Shown: positions 9,638 through 20,572, counted from the stretch's first letter. The stretch: DNA of 64,000 bases from Dryocosmus kuriphilus (GCA_038277395.1 CM076193.1:78930627-78994626), one strand, 5' to 3'. Notes: generated from the letters alone by a model not told the origin. Numbers and translations: made by a program.

Positions 9638-10441
9638 ATGATCGTTCATGAACGAAAAAGAGTTATTCGTAAACAAGCTTTGAAGCAGACAAGACGTGGA
9701 AGAGGCTTAGTCAACAAAATCATCAACAACCTACTATTTGAGTTGCACTTGCCTGGTTACCAGTAGGTACTGTGGACCAGGTACTAAGCTAGCAAAATGA
9801 TTAGCGCGAGGTGATCCAGGAATCAATCCACTGCATGCAGCTTGCAAAGATCACGATATTGCTTATTCACAAAATAGGGAGAACCTTGAGGCTAGAAACG
9901 CAGCTGATAAAGACGCGGGTATAGTTGAAAAAGCATGTGCTTGGGGAATAGCAAACACTATGAAAGCTAAAACTAAGTTTGGCATGGGTCTCAAGAATAA
10001 AAAAAGCCTGCTACTCCACTAAGAAAAATCGTTATGGCAGCTAAAAACTCAATGATTTCGAGTAATGATGCACAAACTGTCATCAAGTCTGCATTAAGAG
10101 GTACACGCAATTCTGTAAAAATAGCTGGTGGAAAGAGGAAAATTAATAAGCCTCGTATTCTATCTGTTCCAACTAAGGTGGGTGGTTTTCTACCCGTTCT
10201 AATACCCATTTTTGCGGGTCTAAGTGCAACTGGAGCACTAGCAGGTGGAGCGGCTGGTATAGCAAAAGCTGTGAATGATGCAAATTCTGGAAAACATCAA
10301 CTTACAGAGAGTAAACGTCATCATGAAACGATGGAAGCCATTGCTTTGGGGAAAGGTCTTTATTTAAAACCATATAAACAAGGACTAGGACTTCATCTCA
10401 AAGGAGCAGGATTTAAATGCAAGTCAAAAAACTTAAAGTGA
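9638..10441 (+). pseudogene. Polinton virion-type protein with parvovirus-like phospholipase A2 domain
   Basis: Starting at ATG 9638 the first segment ends ELHLPGYQ before a small insertion. In the next frame it continues YCGPGTKLAK, then a TGA, then GDPGINPLHA and CKDHDIAYSQ. The glycine-rich calcium-binding loop (YCGPGT) and the His-Asp active pair (KDHDIAY) are those of the PLA2-like domains found in parvovirus VP1 and in related insect proteins. The C-terminal part (10034-10441, open) has a hydrophobic Gly/Ala-rich segment (LSATGALAGGAAGIAKA) and ends KGAGFKCKSKNLK, like minor capsid or membrane-active proteins. Breaks: a frame change near 9768-9772, an in-frame TGA near 9797-9799 and a one-base loss in an A-run at 9999-10006. 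Confidence 0.7.
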
Positions 10442-10827
10442 AGCTACCTCATCAAGCATTGACTGATGTAGATTTACTTAAATTCGCCAAGTATTTAAAG
10501 ATACCACATTTTCGAGGTGTTTTTATGCGAAATGGATTGCTAGAAGGTTGATCACGTAAATATGAAAGTGTTAATCTTGATGATAGAAAAGGAACAGGAA
10601 CACACTGGTGTGCCTATAAAAAGATTAACAATAAGGTAATTTATTTTGATAGCTTTGGTAATCTTCGACCACCTTTGGATCTCTTTAAGTACCTCGGGGT
10701 TGGTAGCATAAAGTAGAATTATAATAGATATCAAAATTATGATACATTCGTTTGTGTACATTTATGTTTACAATTTCTGTGTAATCAATTAAAATCTAAA
10801 AGTATGTATAATCTATATAAGTGTTGA
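10417..10827 (+). pseudogene. Polinton adenain-like cysteine protease, two nonsense codons
   Basis: The frame begins MQVKKLKVKLPHQALTDVDL and overlaps the end of the preceding gene by 25 bases in another frame. The catalytic His lies in GTHWCAYKK, the Asp in VIYFDSFGN and the Cys region in YDTFVCVHLCLQFL, the order His-Asp-Cys of adenovirus-type maturation proteases. The residue after the first Cys is Val where Gly is usual. In-frame stops are TGA at 10549-10551 and TAG at 10714-10716. In Polintons this enzyme is thought to process capsid precursors. The copy is inactive. Confidence 0.85.
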
Positions 10828-10849
10828 AATATGTAATATCAAGTCAGTG
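10814..10849 (+). promoter_or_regulatory. TATA box and initiator of the minor capsid gene
   Basis: TATATAAG (10814-10821) lies 30 bases from TCAGTG (10844-10849), and the capsid ATG is at 10867. The signal lies inside the 3' end of the protease pseudogene, so the two genes overlap at DNA level. Confidence 0.55.
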
Positions 10850-10866
10850 TAAGGCTAGCCATCAAC

Positions 10867-11566
10867 ATGGATGATTCATTGACACTAACATTATCGGGAA
10901 CTTCTTCAATTCCGGAGACGAACTATTTTCCGCCGATTGAATTATCTCCTTACAAAAATTACGCGCTCGATCTTGGTGAATTTCTAACCTTTAATTCAAT
11001 TCCAAACGTGGATATTGGTCAAAATAAATTTTATGTGAGTAATAAAGAGTATACTATACCTACGGGTAGTTATGAGATAAATGATATACAGCGCTATCTG
11101 CAGAATGTTTTAGCAACTGGGGGTATTGAAATTCACATCAGGACAAACAATAATACTCTGAAAAGTGAAATTTATTTCAATCGAGATATAAATTTTGAAT
11201 CTGAAGATTCTATTGGTCGTTTGCTGGGATTTTCTCCACGCAGACTAGAAGCTAAAAAGCTTTATAAATCTGATCAACCGGTATCAATCATAAAAGTGAA
11301 TGCTCTCAGAGTTGAGTGCAGTATAACTACAGGTGCATAATATATTAAGGGTCAGAAAGTACATACTATTCACGAATTTTTTTCTGTAGTACCACCACCT
11401 GGTTATAAGATAGTGGAAGTACCTTCTCATGTCATTTACTTACCAGTCGCCGTAAAGTCAATAGATCATAGGTATACAGCTCCGTATAGGTGATCAAGAC
11501 GGACATTTGGTTAATTTTCGTGGAGAAGCTACAACAATTAGACTACGCATTAAGTCCCTGAAATAA
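10867..11566 (+). pseudogene. Polinton minor capsid (penton-like) protein, broken near the C-terminus
   Basis: The open part (10867-11340) starts MDDSLTLTLSGTSSIPETNY and contains SPYKNYALDLGEFLTFNSIP, NDIQRYLQNVL and SIGRLLGFSPR, which match the penton-like minor capsid proteins of arthropod Polintons. After an in-frame TAA at 11338-11340 the same frame continues with KVHTIHEFF and GYKIVEVPSHVIYLPV. A change of frame near 11500 leads to a final DGHLVNFRGEATTIRLRI segment ending at 11566. The predicted role is at capsid vertices, next to the double jelly-roll major capsid protein. About 225 residues in total fits the family. Confidence 0.8.
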
Positions 11567-11571
11567 TAATA

Positions 11572-11733
11572 ATGGGTATTGTTTTCAATAAGAAGGTTGG
11601 TTTTGGTTATAATAACGCAGCACCATGTCACAAACTATTCAGTCAGCAAAGAGCAGTCAAAGGGCTCACACTTCAAAACGTGCTATTCCTGAAACATCAA
11701 GGCCTGGAAGTCAGAAAACGAAAACGAAAATAA
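11572..11733 (+). CDS. Small conserved Polinton ORF, 53 aa
   Basis: This short frame (MGIVFNKKVGFGYNNAAPC) opens six bases after the end of the minor capsid gene. It contains GLTLQNVLFLKHQGLEVRKR, the LTxxNxxFLKxxGL pattern seen in short ORFs placed between the two capsid genes in arthropod Polintons. It is very basic at the C-terminus. No function is known to me; its position suggests a virion or assembly role. The reading frame is intact. Confidence 0.5.
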   Translation: MGIVFNKKVGFGYNNAAPCHKLFSQQRAVKGLTLQNVLFLKHQGLEVRKRKRK

Positions 11734-11796
11734 AGAAATTCAAGATTTTTTGCATCTGCGTTTGTATTTTTGTTTATCGACATTTAATTGTTTACT

Positions 11797-12948
11797 ATGG
11801 AAGGGGGAATTTTAAAAATTCAAACACCAGTCATCTTTGATGAATTAATTGCTCACTGTGAAGTCCATACACATCAGTCTTATGCCTCATCAGCTTTCAA
11901 TAAAAGTGATGAAATTCGAATTGCTGTGCAAAACCAAGATCACTGTCTCCTACCAAGCAAAAGTTCACTTCACGTACACGGAAGATTGGTGAGGATTGAT
12001 GGAACACCAGTGGCTACTACAGTGTTAGTTTCTAATGCAATCTGTCATTTGTTTGAAGAAGCAAGATATGAAATCAATGCAATAGAAATTGATAGAAACA
12101 AAAAAGTCAGGCTCACCAGCCTCATGAAAAATTATATATCTTTAAATCCCAGCCTATCACGTTACATTGAAAATACTGGTTGGCTTGAAATAAATAATAA
12201 TGACCAATCATTAATCAACGCTACAGGTTATTTTGATGCACTTACTTTGACAAGATCAAAAAGTGATGCAAATGCCATCTTGCAAACAGCTCCCAAAGAG
12301 CACTATAAAATTGAAATTAATAAAGTTTAGTGGCTGTTACCCAGCCTTAGATTATCAGATTCACGAAAATTTCAGTTGCTAAAATACATTCAAAAAGATC
12401 CGTTTATTCCAATGAGTTTTCGATCTTGGGAATTGTATGAATATCCTCTACTTCCAACTACTTCCAACCATGTTTGGACTGTAAAAACATCAGCACAATT
12501 TGAAAAACCGAGATTTGTTATACTAGGTTTCGAAACAAACCAGAAAAAATAATACTAATATAAACTCTATTCACTTTCATCATTGTAATCTAACTAATTC
12601 AAAACTATTTTTGAACGATCAGTGTTATCCTTATGGTAATTTAAATCTCAATATTAATAAAAATCAGTATGCCCTACTTTACGAAATGTACACAGACTTT
12701 CAGGCTAATTGCTATGTCAAGGAATCGCAACCATTGTTATCGAGAGGGGAATTTATAGTTCATGCACCTCTAATTGTTATTGATTGTTCTAAACAAAATG
12801 AGTCACTGAAATATGGACCAGTTGATGTTCGTCTAGAATTTCAAACTAGTGAAAATTTTCAGGTCAAACTTCAGCATATTGCTTAATTTTACATGATCGT
12901 ATAATTGAATATAAACCAATAAGTGGTGGTGTGAAAAAGTTGGTATAA
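11797..12948 (+). pseudogene. Polinton major capsid protein (double jelly-roll type), broken
   Basis: I choose the ATG at 11797 (MEGGILKIQTPVIFDEL) over the one three codons upstream. The segments DHCLLPSKSSLHVHGRL, NAICHLFEEARYEINAIEID and LMKNYISLNP are characteristic of Polinton major capsid proteins. The C-terminal part includes LYEMYTDFQ, VIDCSKQNESLKYGPVDVRL and, after the last frame change, LHDRIIEYKP. Breaks are an in-frame TAG at 12328-12330, a frame change near 12550 and another near 12870-12885. These proteins are predicted to form the icosahedral shell of a Polinton particle. The total of about 380 codons suggests modest internal loss. Confidence 0.85.
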
Positions 12949-12978
12949 AAACTGTAACTAGGTTGAAATAGTTTAGTT
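12944..12978 (+). promoter_or_regulatory. TATA box of the conserved gene split by mariner 2
   Basis: TATAAAA at 12944-12950 is followed 29 bases later by a TTAGTT initiator-like site (12973-12978), with the ATG at 12988. It overlaps the end of the capsid pseudogene. Confidence 0.4.
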
Positions 12979-13100
12979 CAATTCATTATGGAGTACGTGG
13001 TGGACCTGCAGGGTTTCAAGTTACCTGTAAACGAATTTGTATTGAAAGAATTGGCTATATTACCAATCAATGATGATCATGATGCTGTTACAAAGCCATA

Positions 13101-14453
13101 TACGAGGTGTGATCAGAAAGTAAGGTGACTTTTTGAATTTCGCGGAATGCGTTCTGTCAATATTCGTTTCCTTTTTTTCTTATGTTGGTACACTTGTCCC
13201 AAACATATGTGCACAGTTTCAGCTATATAGCATTTTTTGTTTGTTTGGGAGAGGCATAAAGGTTAGAAGCGTTTTGCGTGCTCGGCGATTTTCTGCTGTC
13301 GAAAAAAATGGATGAAAGAATTTGCATCCAATTTTATGTAAAAAATGGAACTAAGTGCTCCAAAACACTTGAAATGTTCACAGTGGCATGCGGTAAGTGT
13401 ACTCTGAATAAAAAAAATGTTTATAAGTGGTACAAGCTCTTTCGGGAAGGCCGAGAAGATGTTAATGGCGAAGCTCGCCCTGGACGTCCCAGCACGTCAA
13501 CAACTGATGAAAACGTTGAAGAAGTGAAGAAAATAGTGTTGGGCGAATCGTCGAATTACCATTAGAGAAGTTGCTGATGATGTCGGCATCTCGTTTGGCT
13601 CGTGCAAAGCAATTTTAGTGGATATTTTGGGCATGAGACGTGTGTCAGCGAAGTTTGTTCCGAAATTGCTAACTTTTGACCAAAAGAACCGTCGCGTGAG
13701 CATCGCTCAGGAGCTGTTGAATGACGTCAACGGCGACCCAGACTTGCTCAGAAGGGTCATAACAGGTGATGAAACATGGGTATATGGTTATGACGTCGAA
13801 ACTAAGGCTCAATCGTCCCAGTGGAAGCATTCTGGATCGCCAAGACCAAAAAAATCACGCCAAGTTCGATCAAATGTCAAGGTTTTGCTTACCGTTTTCC
13901 TCGATTATCATGGCGTACTGCATCAGGAGTTCTTACCACAAGGTCTTACAGTTAATAAATAGTATCTTGAAGTTATGCGCCGTTTGTGTAAGAAATACGA
14001 AAAAAACGTCCGGAATTGTGGAAAAACCACTCATGGTTATGCACCACGATAATGCGCCAGCTCACAGGTCATTGCTTGTTCGTAATTTTTTAGCCAATAA
14101 CAACACCATAATCATGCCTCAGCCACCGTATTCACCAGATTTGGCTCCCTGCGACTTTTTCCTGTTTCCAAAACTGAAAAGACCCATGAATTCCTGTTTC
14201 CAAAACTGAAAAGACCCATGAAAGGACGGCGTTTTGCCACGATTGAGGTGATAAAGACCGCATCGCTGGAAAAACTGAAGGCTATACCAAAAAATGCTTA
14301 TCAGAAATGCGTTGAGGATTGGAAAAAGTGCTGGCACAAATGTATTATATCCGAGCGGGATTACTTTGAAGGGGACAACATCAATATTGATGAATAAATA
14401 AATATTTTTTGATAAAAATAAAAAATCACCTTACTTTTTGATCACACCTTGTA
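13101..14453. mobile_element. mariner element 2
   Basis: The ends are TACGAGGTGTGATCAGAAAG (left) and, read from the right, TACAAGGTGTGATCAAAAAG, with TA at both outer ends. At 1353 bp it is near full length. It interrupts a conserved Polinton gene after its 38th codon. The element at 61064-62177 belongs to the same family. Confidence 0.92.
13308..14397 (+). pseudogene. mariner transposase (D34D), several frameshifts
   Basis: The N-terminus (MDERICIQFYVKNG) with a paired-type helix-turn-helix region reads to the GRPSTSTTDENVEEV linker, then shifts frame near 13545. The next stretch contains RRVITGDETWVYGYD with the first catalytic Asp. A stop occurs after LTVNK at 13960-13962, and the third stretch has MHHDNAPAH and SPDLAPCDFFLF, which gives the second and third Asp with 34 residues between. 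A 38-bp direct duplication (FPKLKRPMN region, ~14161-14222) disrupts the C-terminus, which then runs to YFEGDNINIDE near 14397. It is inactive. Confidence 0.88.
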
Positions 14454-14849
14454 CTTTTCACTTTCAGTCACCCTGCAAGTGGAACTGCGTCCCATTTTCT
14501 AAGTCTATAAACATTTTGGTAGAGTACAATCATCATGAAATAAACCCTGGAATGTGGTATTTTACCATATGCTTTAATACCTGTAATCTTCGAGATCGTT
14601 TTGAAAGATGCAATAAAAATTTATGTTAAAGGATTAGAGAAAAAGAATTGGTTGAAACTATTTGTAACAATGTCAACTGAAATTTTTGATATGCTTGATT
14701 TGAACTGCCGATCGCTACGTGGTTTGCGAGAGATATTTTTAATTAATGATATCAAGTGTATACATCATATGTATGAAAATCACTTTAATTGCGCAATTGA
14801 AAATGTAATCTTATTGAAAAGCTGGATGACTTTAGAACATCTTTGTTAG

Positions 14850-15243
14850 AATATCCTTTAGGTTATAGACTGCTTATTTTTTAAGAATAAGGTACTGATT
14901 TTTATAAATAAATTGTTAAAAATTGAAACAAAATTGAGAGTTCCTTCCCCCTATTATAATGAATAAGTGCGAGTACTATAGATGGCGATTTGCAGGTATT
15001 TAAAAGCTTTTTAAATAAAAAACAACAATTTGAATTTTACTAATCTTTTTTCTAGTCATTTATTTTAAAATCTTGTATTCTACAATGCATACATTTTTTA
15101 TAATCTATACAAATCCTTTTTTTATCTACATATAATTTTTTACATTTTCGTACAATACATAAGAATTCAACACTCATTCTTCCACTCACATATTTACATC
15201 GCACACACACACATACAGCACTTTTTTCGCTTCACTTGCCGCC
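14850..15243. other. AT-rich DNA between Polinton genes
   Basis: No gene is supported. The stretch separates the convergent + strand conserved ORF and the - strand polymerase. A (TAA)n microsatellite begins at its right edge (15246-15272) and overlaps the 3' end of the polymerase frame. Confidence 0.5.
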
Positions 15244-16875
15244 CTATAATAATAATAATAATAATAATATATAATACAGTAAGAACCTCGAGGGCTCAAG
15301 TGTGTCTATACAATTTTTATAATACATATATTTTACATTATTTATTATAATACAAAAACTATATAGTACATTTGTTTGCACATTATCGTCCACTTCCATA
15401 GGTTCGTATGTTTTATTTTTATAACCCCATGGAAGATTTTCATTTTGACCGGGGATAAGAATACGTTTATTACCATACCAACTGAGTGCAATCTTGGCCT
15501 GTTTAATAGATTGCACTTCATGTTTTCTACTTCGGATTAGATTTTGAGTTCGGATCAGGGTTTTGCAAGATATGAAAGAGTGCTTATAGTCCTCGAATGT
15601 TATTGTTCTTAAAGTAGAACCTTTTACACCGTTAGCTTTCTTTTTCTCCCCCTCTTCACCCAAAACTTTGTATGCATATAATTTTGCTCTCAAACCAACA
15701 AATTCTGTTATTATTTTCCCATTAGGTTCATCCTTCATCAAACCCAGTACTTTGTTATTTAGAAGGCGTATTTCGTAAACATTATTTGGCGAATAGTCCG
15801 AAGTATCAAATTTGTGTGAATCTCTTAATATAATCATAAACGTTGGGAACTGTGAGTTGATATATTAAACTATCTGTGTCTGTATGCATCATTACCAAAC
15901 GTGTTCTGTATATAATTATAGTGGAAATTATAAATTATTATTTTTGATAGATCAAGAACTGTGAGCCCTGTATAAATTGGTTTATTGAAATTAATTTTTG
16001 TTTTATCCATATCAATGATAACCATTTCTTCGCCGAATATGGTGCAGCTATGAAAATTTGGTTTAGCGATTAAATTTTTCGCTTTCTCACATTTTCCATA
16101 GTTTTACCAAAAACAGAATTGTTCATTAATTTTTAAAAATTTTCTCAAATTCATTTGTTGATGCTTTCCTACAGTTTGTATTTAGTCAATGTAATCTTTT
16201 AACCATGGTTTTTTTTTAAATTCCAATACTCTATGGATTTTTGTCAGATTCATTCCCAATGATAAATACTGTTTTAAATTTCTATAGTGAATCACATAAT
16301 TTTTCTTTGGCAGCAAATTTGGTACTAACTTGTGGGTTGTGGATTTTAGGATGGAAGGTATGAAGTGTTCTTCTGGACATAATTACAAGTCTATGTAAGT
16401 CATGAAGCTCCTCGGGATATTCTAGAACTACCTCTAGAATATAATCTTCTGGTGAATCATCGGCAATATTGAAAAAGTTTCGTTCATTTTCAAAATTTTC
16501 AAACCATTCAAAATCTTTATATGGTAAAAATTCGCTCATAGCAGCGCCATATTGGTTGTTAATATCAAAATACATAATGTAAGATTCTGGTTCATTTGGA
16601 TTAAAATCTGAGCCCATAAATCTATTGCTGGCTTTGGCATATCTGTTTGAGCATTGGGAAACCCCGCCTCGAATTCCTTTTTCAATAAATAACAGCTTTT
16701 CTATATCAGTAAACAATTCAAGCTCAATGCCACTATATTTTAACACTGCATCGAAAGCGAGACCCGGTGCTGTGTAATAGTGTAATGGATCTAAGTTGTA
16801 TGTGGAAAAACAAGTTTTTAAAATTAAATTCATCATTATTTTTGCAGTATTTTTTTGTAGTTTTTTTCTCATCAT
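15244..16875 (-). pseudogene. Polinton protein-primed DNA polymerase B, C-terminal half, broken
   Basis: The right-hand frame (16875-16282) has LDPLHYYTAPGLAFDAVLK, FIEKGIRGGVSQCSNRYAKA and motif A MYFDINNQYGAAMSEFLP, with the catalytic Asp at 16564-16566. The middle part (16281-15838) is in pieces and includes IFGEEMVIIDMDKTKINFN and motif C HTDTDSLIY, with Asp-Thr-Asp at 15872-15880. The left frame (15837-15244) carries KFDTSDYSPNNVYEI, EFVGLRAKLYAYKV and the RSRKHEV segment of the polymerase C-terminus. The N-terminal half, including the 3'-5' exonuclease domain and any fused N-terminal region, is missing to the right of 16875. These enzymes replicate Polinton DNA from a terminal protein primer. 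Confidence 0.88.
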
Positions 16876-17110
16876 TTCTCAAAAAATTTTCAAAATTACC
16901 AAAATTTCCAATATTTTCTAAGATTTACAAAATTTCAAAAATTACCAAAATTCTGAAAGATTTCCAAAATTACCAAAATTCTCAAAAACTTCCAAAATTC
17001 TCAAAAATATAGAAATTCTTGAAAATTTTGGAAATTTTTGGAAAATTGGAATATTTTTGGATTTTTTGGAAATTTTAATAATTTTTGAAAATTTTAAATA
17101 TATTTCGAAA
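16868..17110. repeat. Short-unit AAATT-rich repeat with mirror halves
   Basis: The left half consists of about nine loose copies of CCAAAATTACCAAAATTCT, and the right half is made of AATTTTTGGAAATTTTGG-type units, so the two halves are roughly reverse complements and could fold back on one another. It directly abuts the point where polymerase homology stops. Confidence 0.7.
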
Positions 17111-19313
17111 AGGAGATCGTAATTACCTCTAGCATGGCTGATAATATATGTATTTATTAGGATCAATAGATCAGATTAAGCAATGGTATATTACGTTCAC
17201 TGAACAAAATGTTATAATGGCCCGAACGGTTTTTTTTTCGCATGCTTGGCGTGGCGTCCATTTTTATATTCGTGTTACGTCACGTCGACGTCACACCTGC
17301 GAGAAGACTTTAGATTCTCGAATCTCGCCTGCAGTAGAGGGCCAAACGGCAGCTTCAATATCGTCTTCTTTTTAACTGACAAGATCTTGCTATCTCGCTA
17401 AGCCTATAGCGGAACTTGTTTCAAGATGAATATTTACAAATAAACCATTAGCCATACGAATGAATTAATTTTAGTTCTGTGCCCATAAGGACTTCTTTTG
17501 AATTGATCTTCATGCTTTCATTTAGTCTTGGGCTTAATTTAAGGCAAACTAACTAAAAACAAGGCCAACCGAACTTTAAGACTTTTTTTTCTGTATAGCG
17601 AATGGGTATAGTTACCAAGATTGTGCTAAGGATCCATCCATGGAATGACTTATTAATTAGTATTAACGTCTTCATTAGTGTAATCAATGTGGCATCCCTT
17701 TTATTCTCGATTCTTTTCGCTTTTCTTTTCCTTCAACTTTTTCTACTCAGGTACACACGTGAAGTCTGATCTCGAGGGTATCATTGTCTCTGAGTATTTT
17801 ATATTAAGTTCGCCCAACTCATATAGTCGAATCTTGTACTTTTTTTTACTCTTGAATTTCACAATTTTCGTATAATTATTTAATGAGATTTTACTGCGAA
17901 ATATGAAAGAATAAGCAATATTTTATAAAAAGAGCTCTCTTAATTTCAATTAGTAGAATTTCACTGCGAATCGTTGACATGCTTTTGACTATTTGAGACA
18001 CTGGAAATTCACTTGGAATCAGTGAATATTAACTAAAATTCGAATTTTTTTTTTTTTGTTTTCCCATATAGAACAGTCCTGATTTTTGACTCTTTTTACT
18101 GGTTTCCCCTGCAGTGAAAAGTGATTTGAATTTCAATGAATAATAGTCACTTAATTGTAAATTATTTAACTTATAACTAAGTGAATCACCTACTGATTTT
18201 TTTTGTCACTTACTTTTGTAGTACATTGTCATTTAATTGATTTACAGTCAATTTTACTAATTAGTCCAAGCCTACGACTTAAATTTTGATCAATAAAGTT
18301 TTATAAAAGCATAAAATTTGGTGTGAAGGTTCCTTTTGGCATTATAAGTACGCACGCTTCCTCTGCTCTGCAGTGAGAGGCGTTTAGTTTACCTTGCTAC
18401 AGTATAGAGGCATGCAACTTTTCTTCCTTTCGCGCAGATGCTACTCCCTTCTCTTGACTTTTCTCAAAACTATCTACCTTTATACATCCGAACTCTGTAA
18501 ATTTGAATCAGCGGGAAGCGACTGAACCTTCCTTGAATTTTTACTGATTGAAATATTAAAAAATGAAAATGAAAGACTGTTTTTCAATAAAATTCTGCCG
18601 AGTCTAATATAGAGAGTTAAGAGATCGCTTGCATATAAGGATAGTTTTCTATAGCATAATGTATTTTGAATTATATTTTGTCAAAAGAAGGCTAACCAGT
18701 AGGTGCGATAAAGTTATTGACTTTCTCGTGGGGCGGTTCTCGCTGTTGTGGGTGGCGTGATGATGAGATCTGTAGGGGGCGCTGAATGTTTACTAGGGAA
18801 AATGGCTTCGTGCCAGTGTCCTACAGTTTACCCTTGCAAGTTGTAGTCAAGACGCTGCACCCATTCCTGTCAGATCGTAGAGGTCCGCAACATACTTTTA
18901 ATGATTTTTGTGCAGAATGATCTGATTACGAATCTGTGTGGTACGTCTTCGTCATGCTGTGCGTTTTCGAGATATTCGCAAGTGATTAATTTTTTTATTA
19001 TTATTGATTACAGCTTTTCCGTTAAACTTATTTGAATTTTTTTTTGTTGGATTATATTAGATAAGTCCAGGGCAAAGAAAAGTCGTTCAAAGCAAAAGAA
19101 AGAAGTAGGCAAAATAATAATTGAGAACATTTTTGTACGTCAATAACACGGAAAATATTATCTCGATTAATTTTTTTTCATTATTTCTAAAAATATAAGT
19201 CGAAATACACATTTTTTTAAATAAACACTATTTGTCTAGAATTGATAATTTTGAAGAAAAATGAGTTTTAGTTGAAAGTTATTCTGATGTGTCCTAATAA
19301 ATAGTCGATTTTT
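17111..19313. other. Unassigned DNA between Polinton 1 and R copy 2
   Basis: No open frame of note. Positions 17250-17350 and 18700-18900 are less AT-rich than their surroundings and could be fragments of unrecognised elements or old exons, but nothing in translation is recognisable. Positions 17980-18260 contain several CACTG/CAGTG and ATTCACT motifs of the degenerate inverted type seen at 1100-1240. Confidence 0.45.
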
Positions 19314-20572
19314 ACATTCTCATCTCAATGAGAAGGTATTAGTTTTATGTGAAAAATGACTTTCGCGGATTTCATGAAATCTCGACGTTTCGTGACCCCC
19401 TGAATCCGAAAAACCATGTTTTACGACGGTGTCTGTCTGTCTGTTGGCGTTGTTGTCGTTGTCGTTGTTGTCGTCGTCGTCGGAGTCTGTTCCCACGATA
19501 ACTTTCGAAGGACTAATCGGATTGGATTGCGCTTTTGCACACTTCTTTAAGGCATAAAAAGAAAGGACGAGTTCGTTAACCAGCGGTTTTTGACCAGTGG
19601 TTATAGTTTTATCCATCAAAAACGGTTTTCACAAAATCAATTTTCCGGCTAAACTATGCAAAATACAAAAAAAAACGGTTGAGCTTAAAATTGTTCATCT
19701 CAAAAAAATCTACAAATTTTGTTTTAACGATTTTTTGATAACATGCGCGGTTTTTGTTTTAATCGAGAAAACGTTATTAAAAATAAAGAACTGTGGTTTC
19801 TTGCCAAAATATTCAAGATAAAAAAAAATGACAAAAAACAAAGTTGTTCAGCTTAAAAAGATCTACAAATTTTGTATTATCCATTTTTTGATAAAATGCA
19901 CGGTTTTTATTTCAATCGAGAAAACGTTATTAAAAATAAAAAATTCAAATTTCCCGCCAAACTATGCAAGATACGAAAAAAATGATAATAAACAAAGTTG
20001 CTCAGCTCAAGAAGATCTACAAATTTGCTGTCCATCATTTTTTTGAAGAGACGCATAGTTTTTTAGTTATTCTTGAAATATGTTATTAAATACAAAGAAA
20101 TCCACTTTTTTTTAATAAGGCTCATCGTTTTACTTTTAAATCGAAAACCTGCATTGTGTACATTTAGAGAAATGTAGAAAATAACAAAAAAACTTTACTA
20201 ATCCACAATGGATTTACAAAATAATTAATTGTCGAGCTGGAAGCGCGAGTTTCGTGATGAGAATGTATTCCTTAAGGCCTATAGGGCCTGAAGTAAAATG
20301 ATTGTGTTTCTAATTTGTAATAAAATACAAATTTAATAATTTCATTAAAAGTAGGTGTTTTGAAAGTTTAAGACACAAGTAACGGAAACCGAGCACGAAG
20401 TGCGAGGACCAAAAACATCCGAGCGTGAAGCGCGAGGTTAAAACATATCGGAGCGCGAAACGCGACGACTGCGTCAGATCGCGCGCCCTAGGCGCGCTCA
20501 ATCTTGCGATCGAAGCGAGCTACGCGCTATGCTCGTGATGAGAATGTGCGAACGAAGTGAGCAGATTTTTTT
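19314..20572 (+). repeat. Dispersed modular repeat R, copy 2
   Basis: This is a nearly complete copy. It has the ACATTCTCATC start with hairpin, an antisense Asp-rich open frame of 99 codons (19320-19619) and monomers at ~19655, 19812 and 19966. It then has the CGTTTTACTTTTAAATCG segment, a cluster of CGCGAAGCGCGAG-like palindromes (20230-20530) and an end with GATGAGAATGTGCGAACGAAGTGAGCAGATTTTTTT. The terminal GATGAGAATGT is the reverse complement of the start motif. Confidence 0.85.

Larger units (their letters stand above)
12988..14849 (+). pseudogene. Conserved Polinton ORF of unknown function, split by mariner 2
   Basis: Translation starts MEYVVDLQGFKLPVNEFVLK and is open for 38 codons to the mariner at 13101. 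The rest resumes at 14454 with FTFSHPASGT and, in shifted frames, the segment KDAIKIYVKGLEKKNWLKLF (~14600-14660). It ends near 14849 with NVILLKSWMTLEHLC. Proteins starting MxYVVDxQGFKxPxNEFVxKE and carrying IYVKGxEKxxWL are frequent in arthropod genomes beside Polinton genes; the fold may be nuclease-like, but that is my inference. Besides the insertion there are stops and frame changes near 14490-14600. Confidence 0.65.
4700..16875. mobile_element. Decayed Polinton/Maverick element
   Basis: The gene set is that of a Polinton: retrovirus-like integrase with chromodomain, A32-type packaging ATPase, adenain-like cysteine protease, minor and major capsid proteins and protein-primed family B DNA polymerase, plus several small conserved ORFs. 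Genes run in both directions and start from separate TATA/initiator promoters. Every large gene carries at least one stop or frameshift, the polymerase lacks its N-terminal half and two mariners are inserted (5370-6316 and 13101-14453), so the copy is dead. Exact termini are not resolved; the repeat block at 2480-3460 may belong to the left end. Family assignment is from motifs and gene order. Confidence 0.9.

Noticed and set aside
4700..16875. An active virus or complete virus-like Polinton
   Set aside because: All large genes are broken, half of the polymerase is missing and two mariners interrupt the element.
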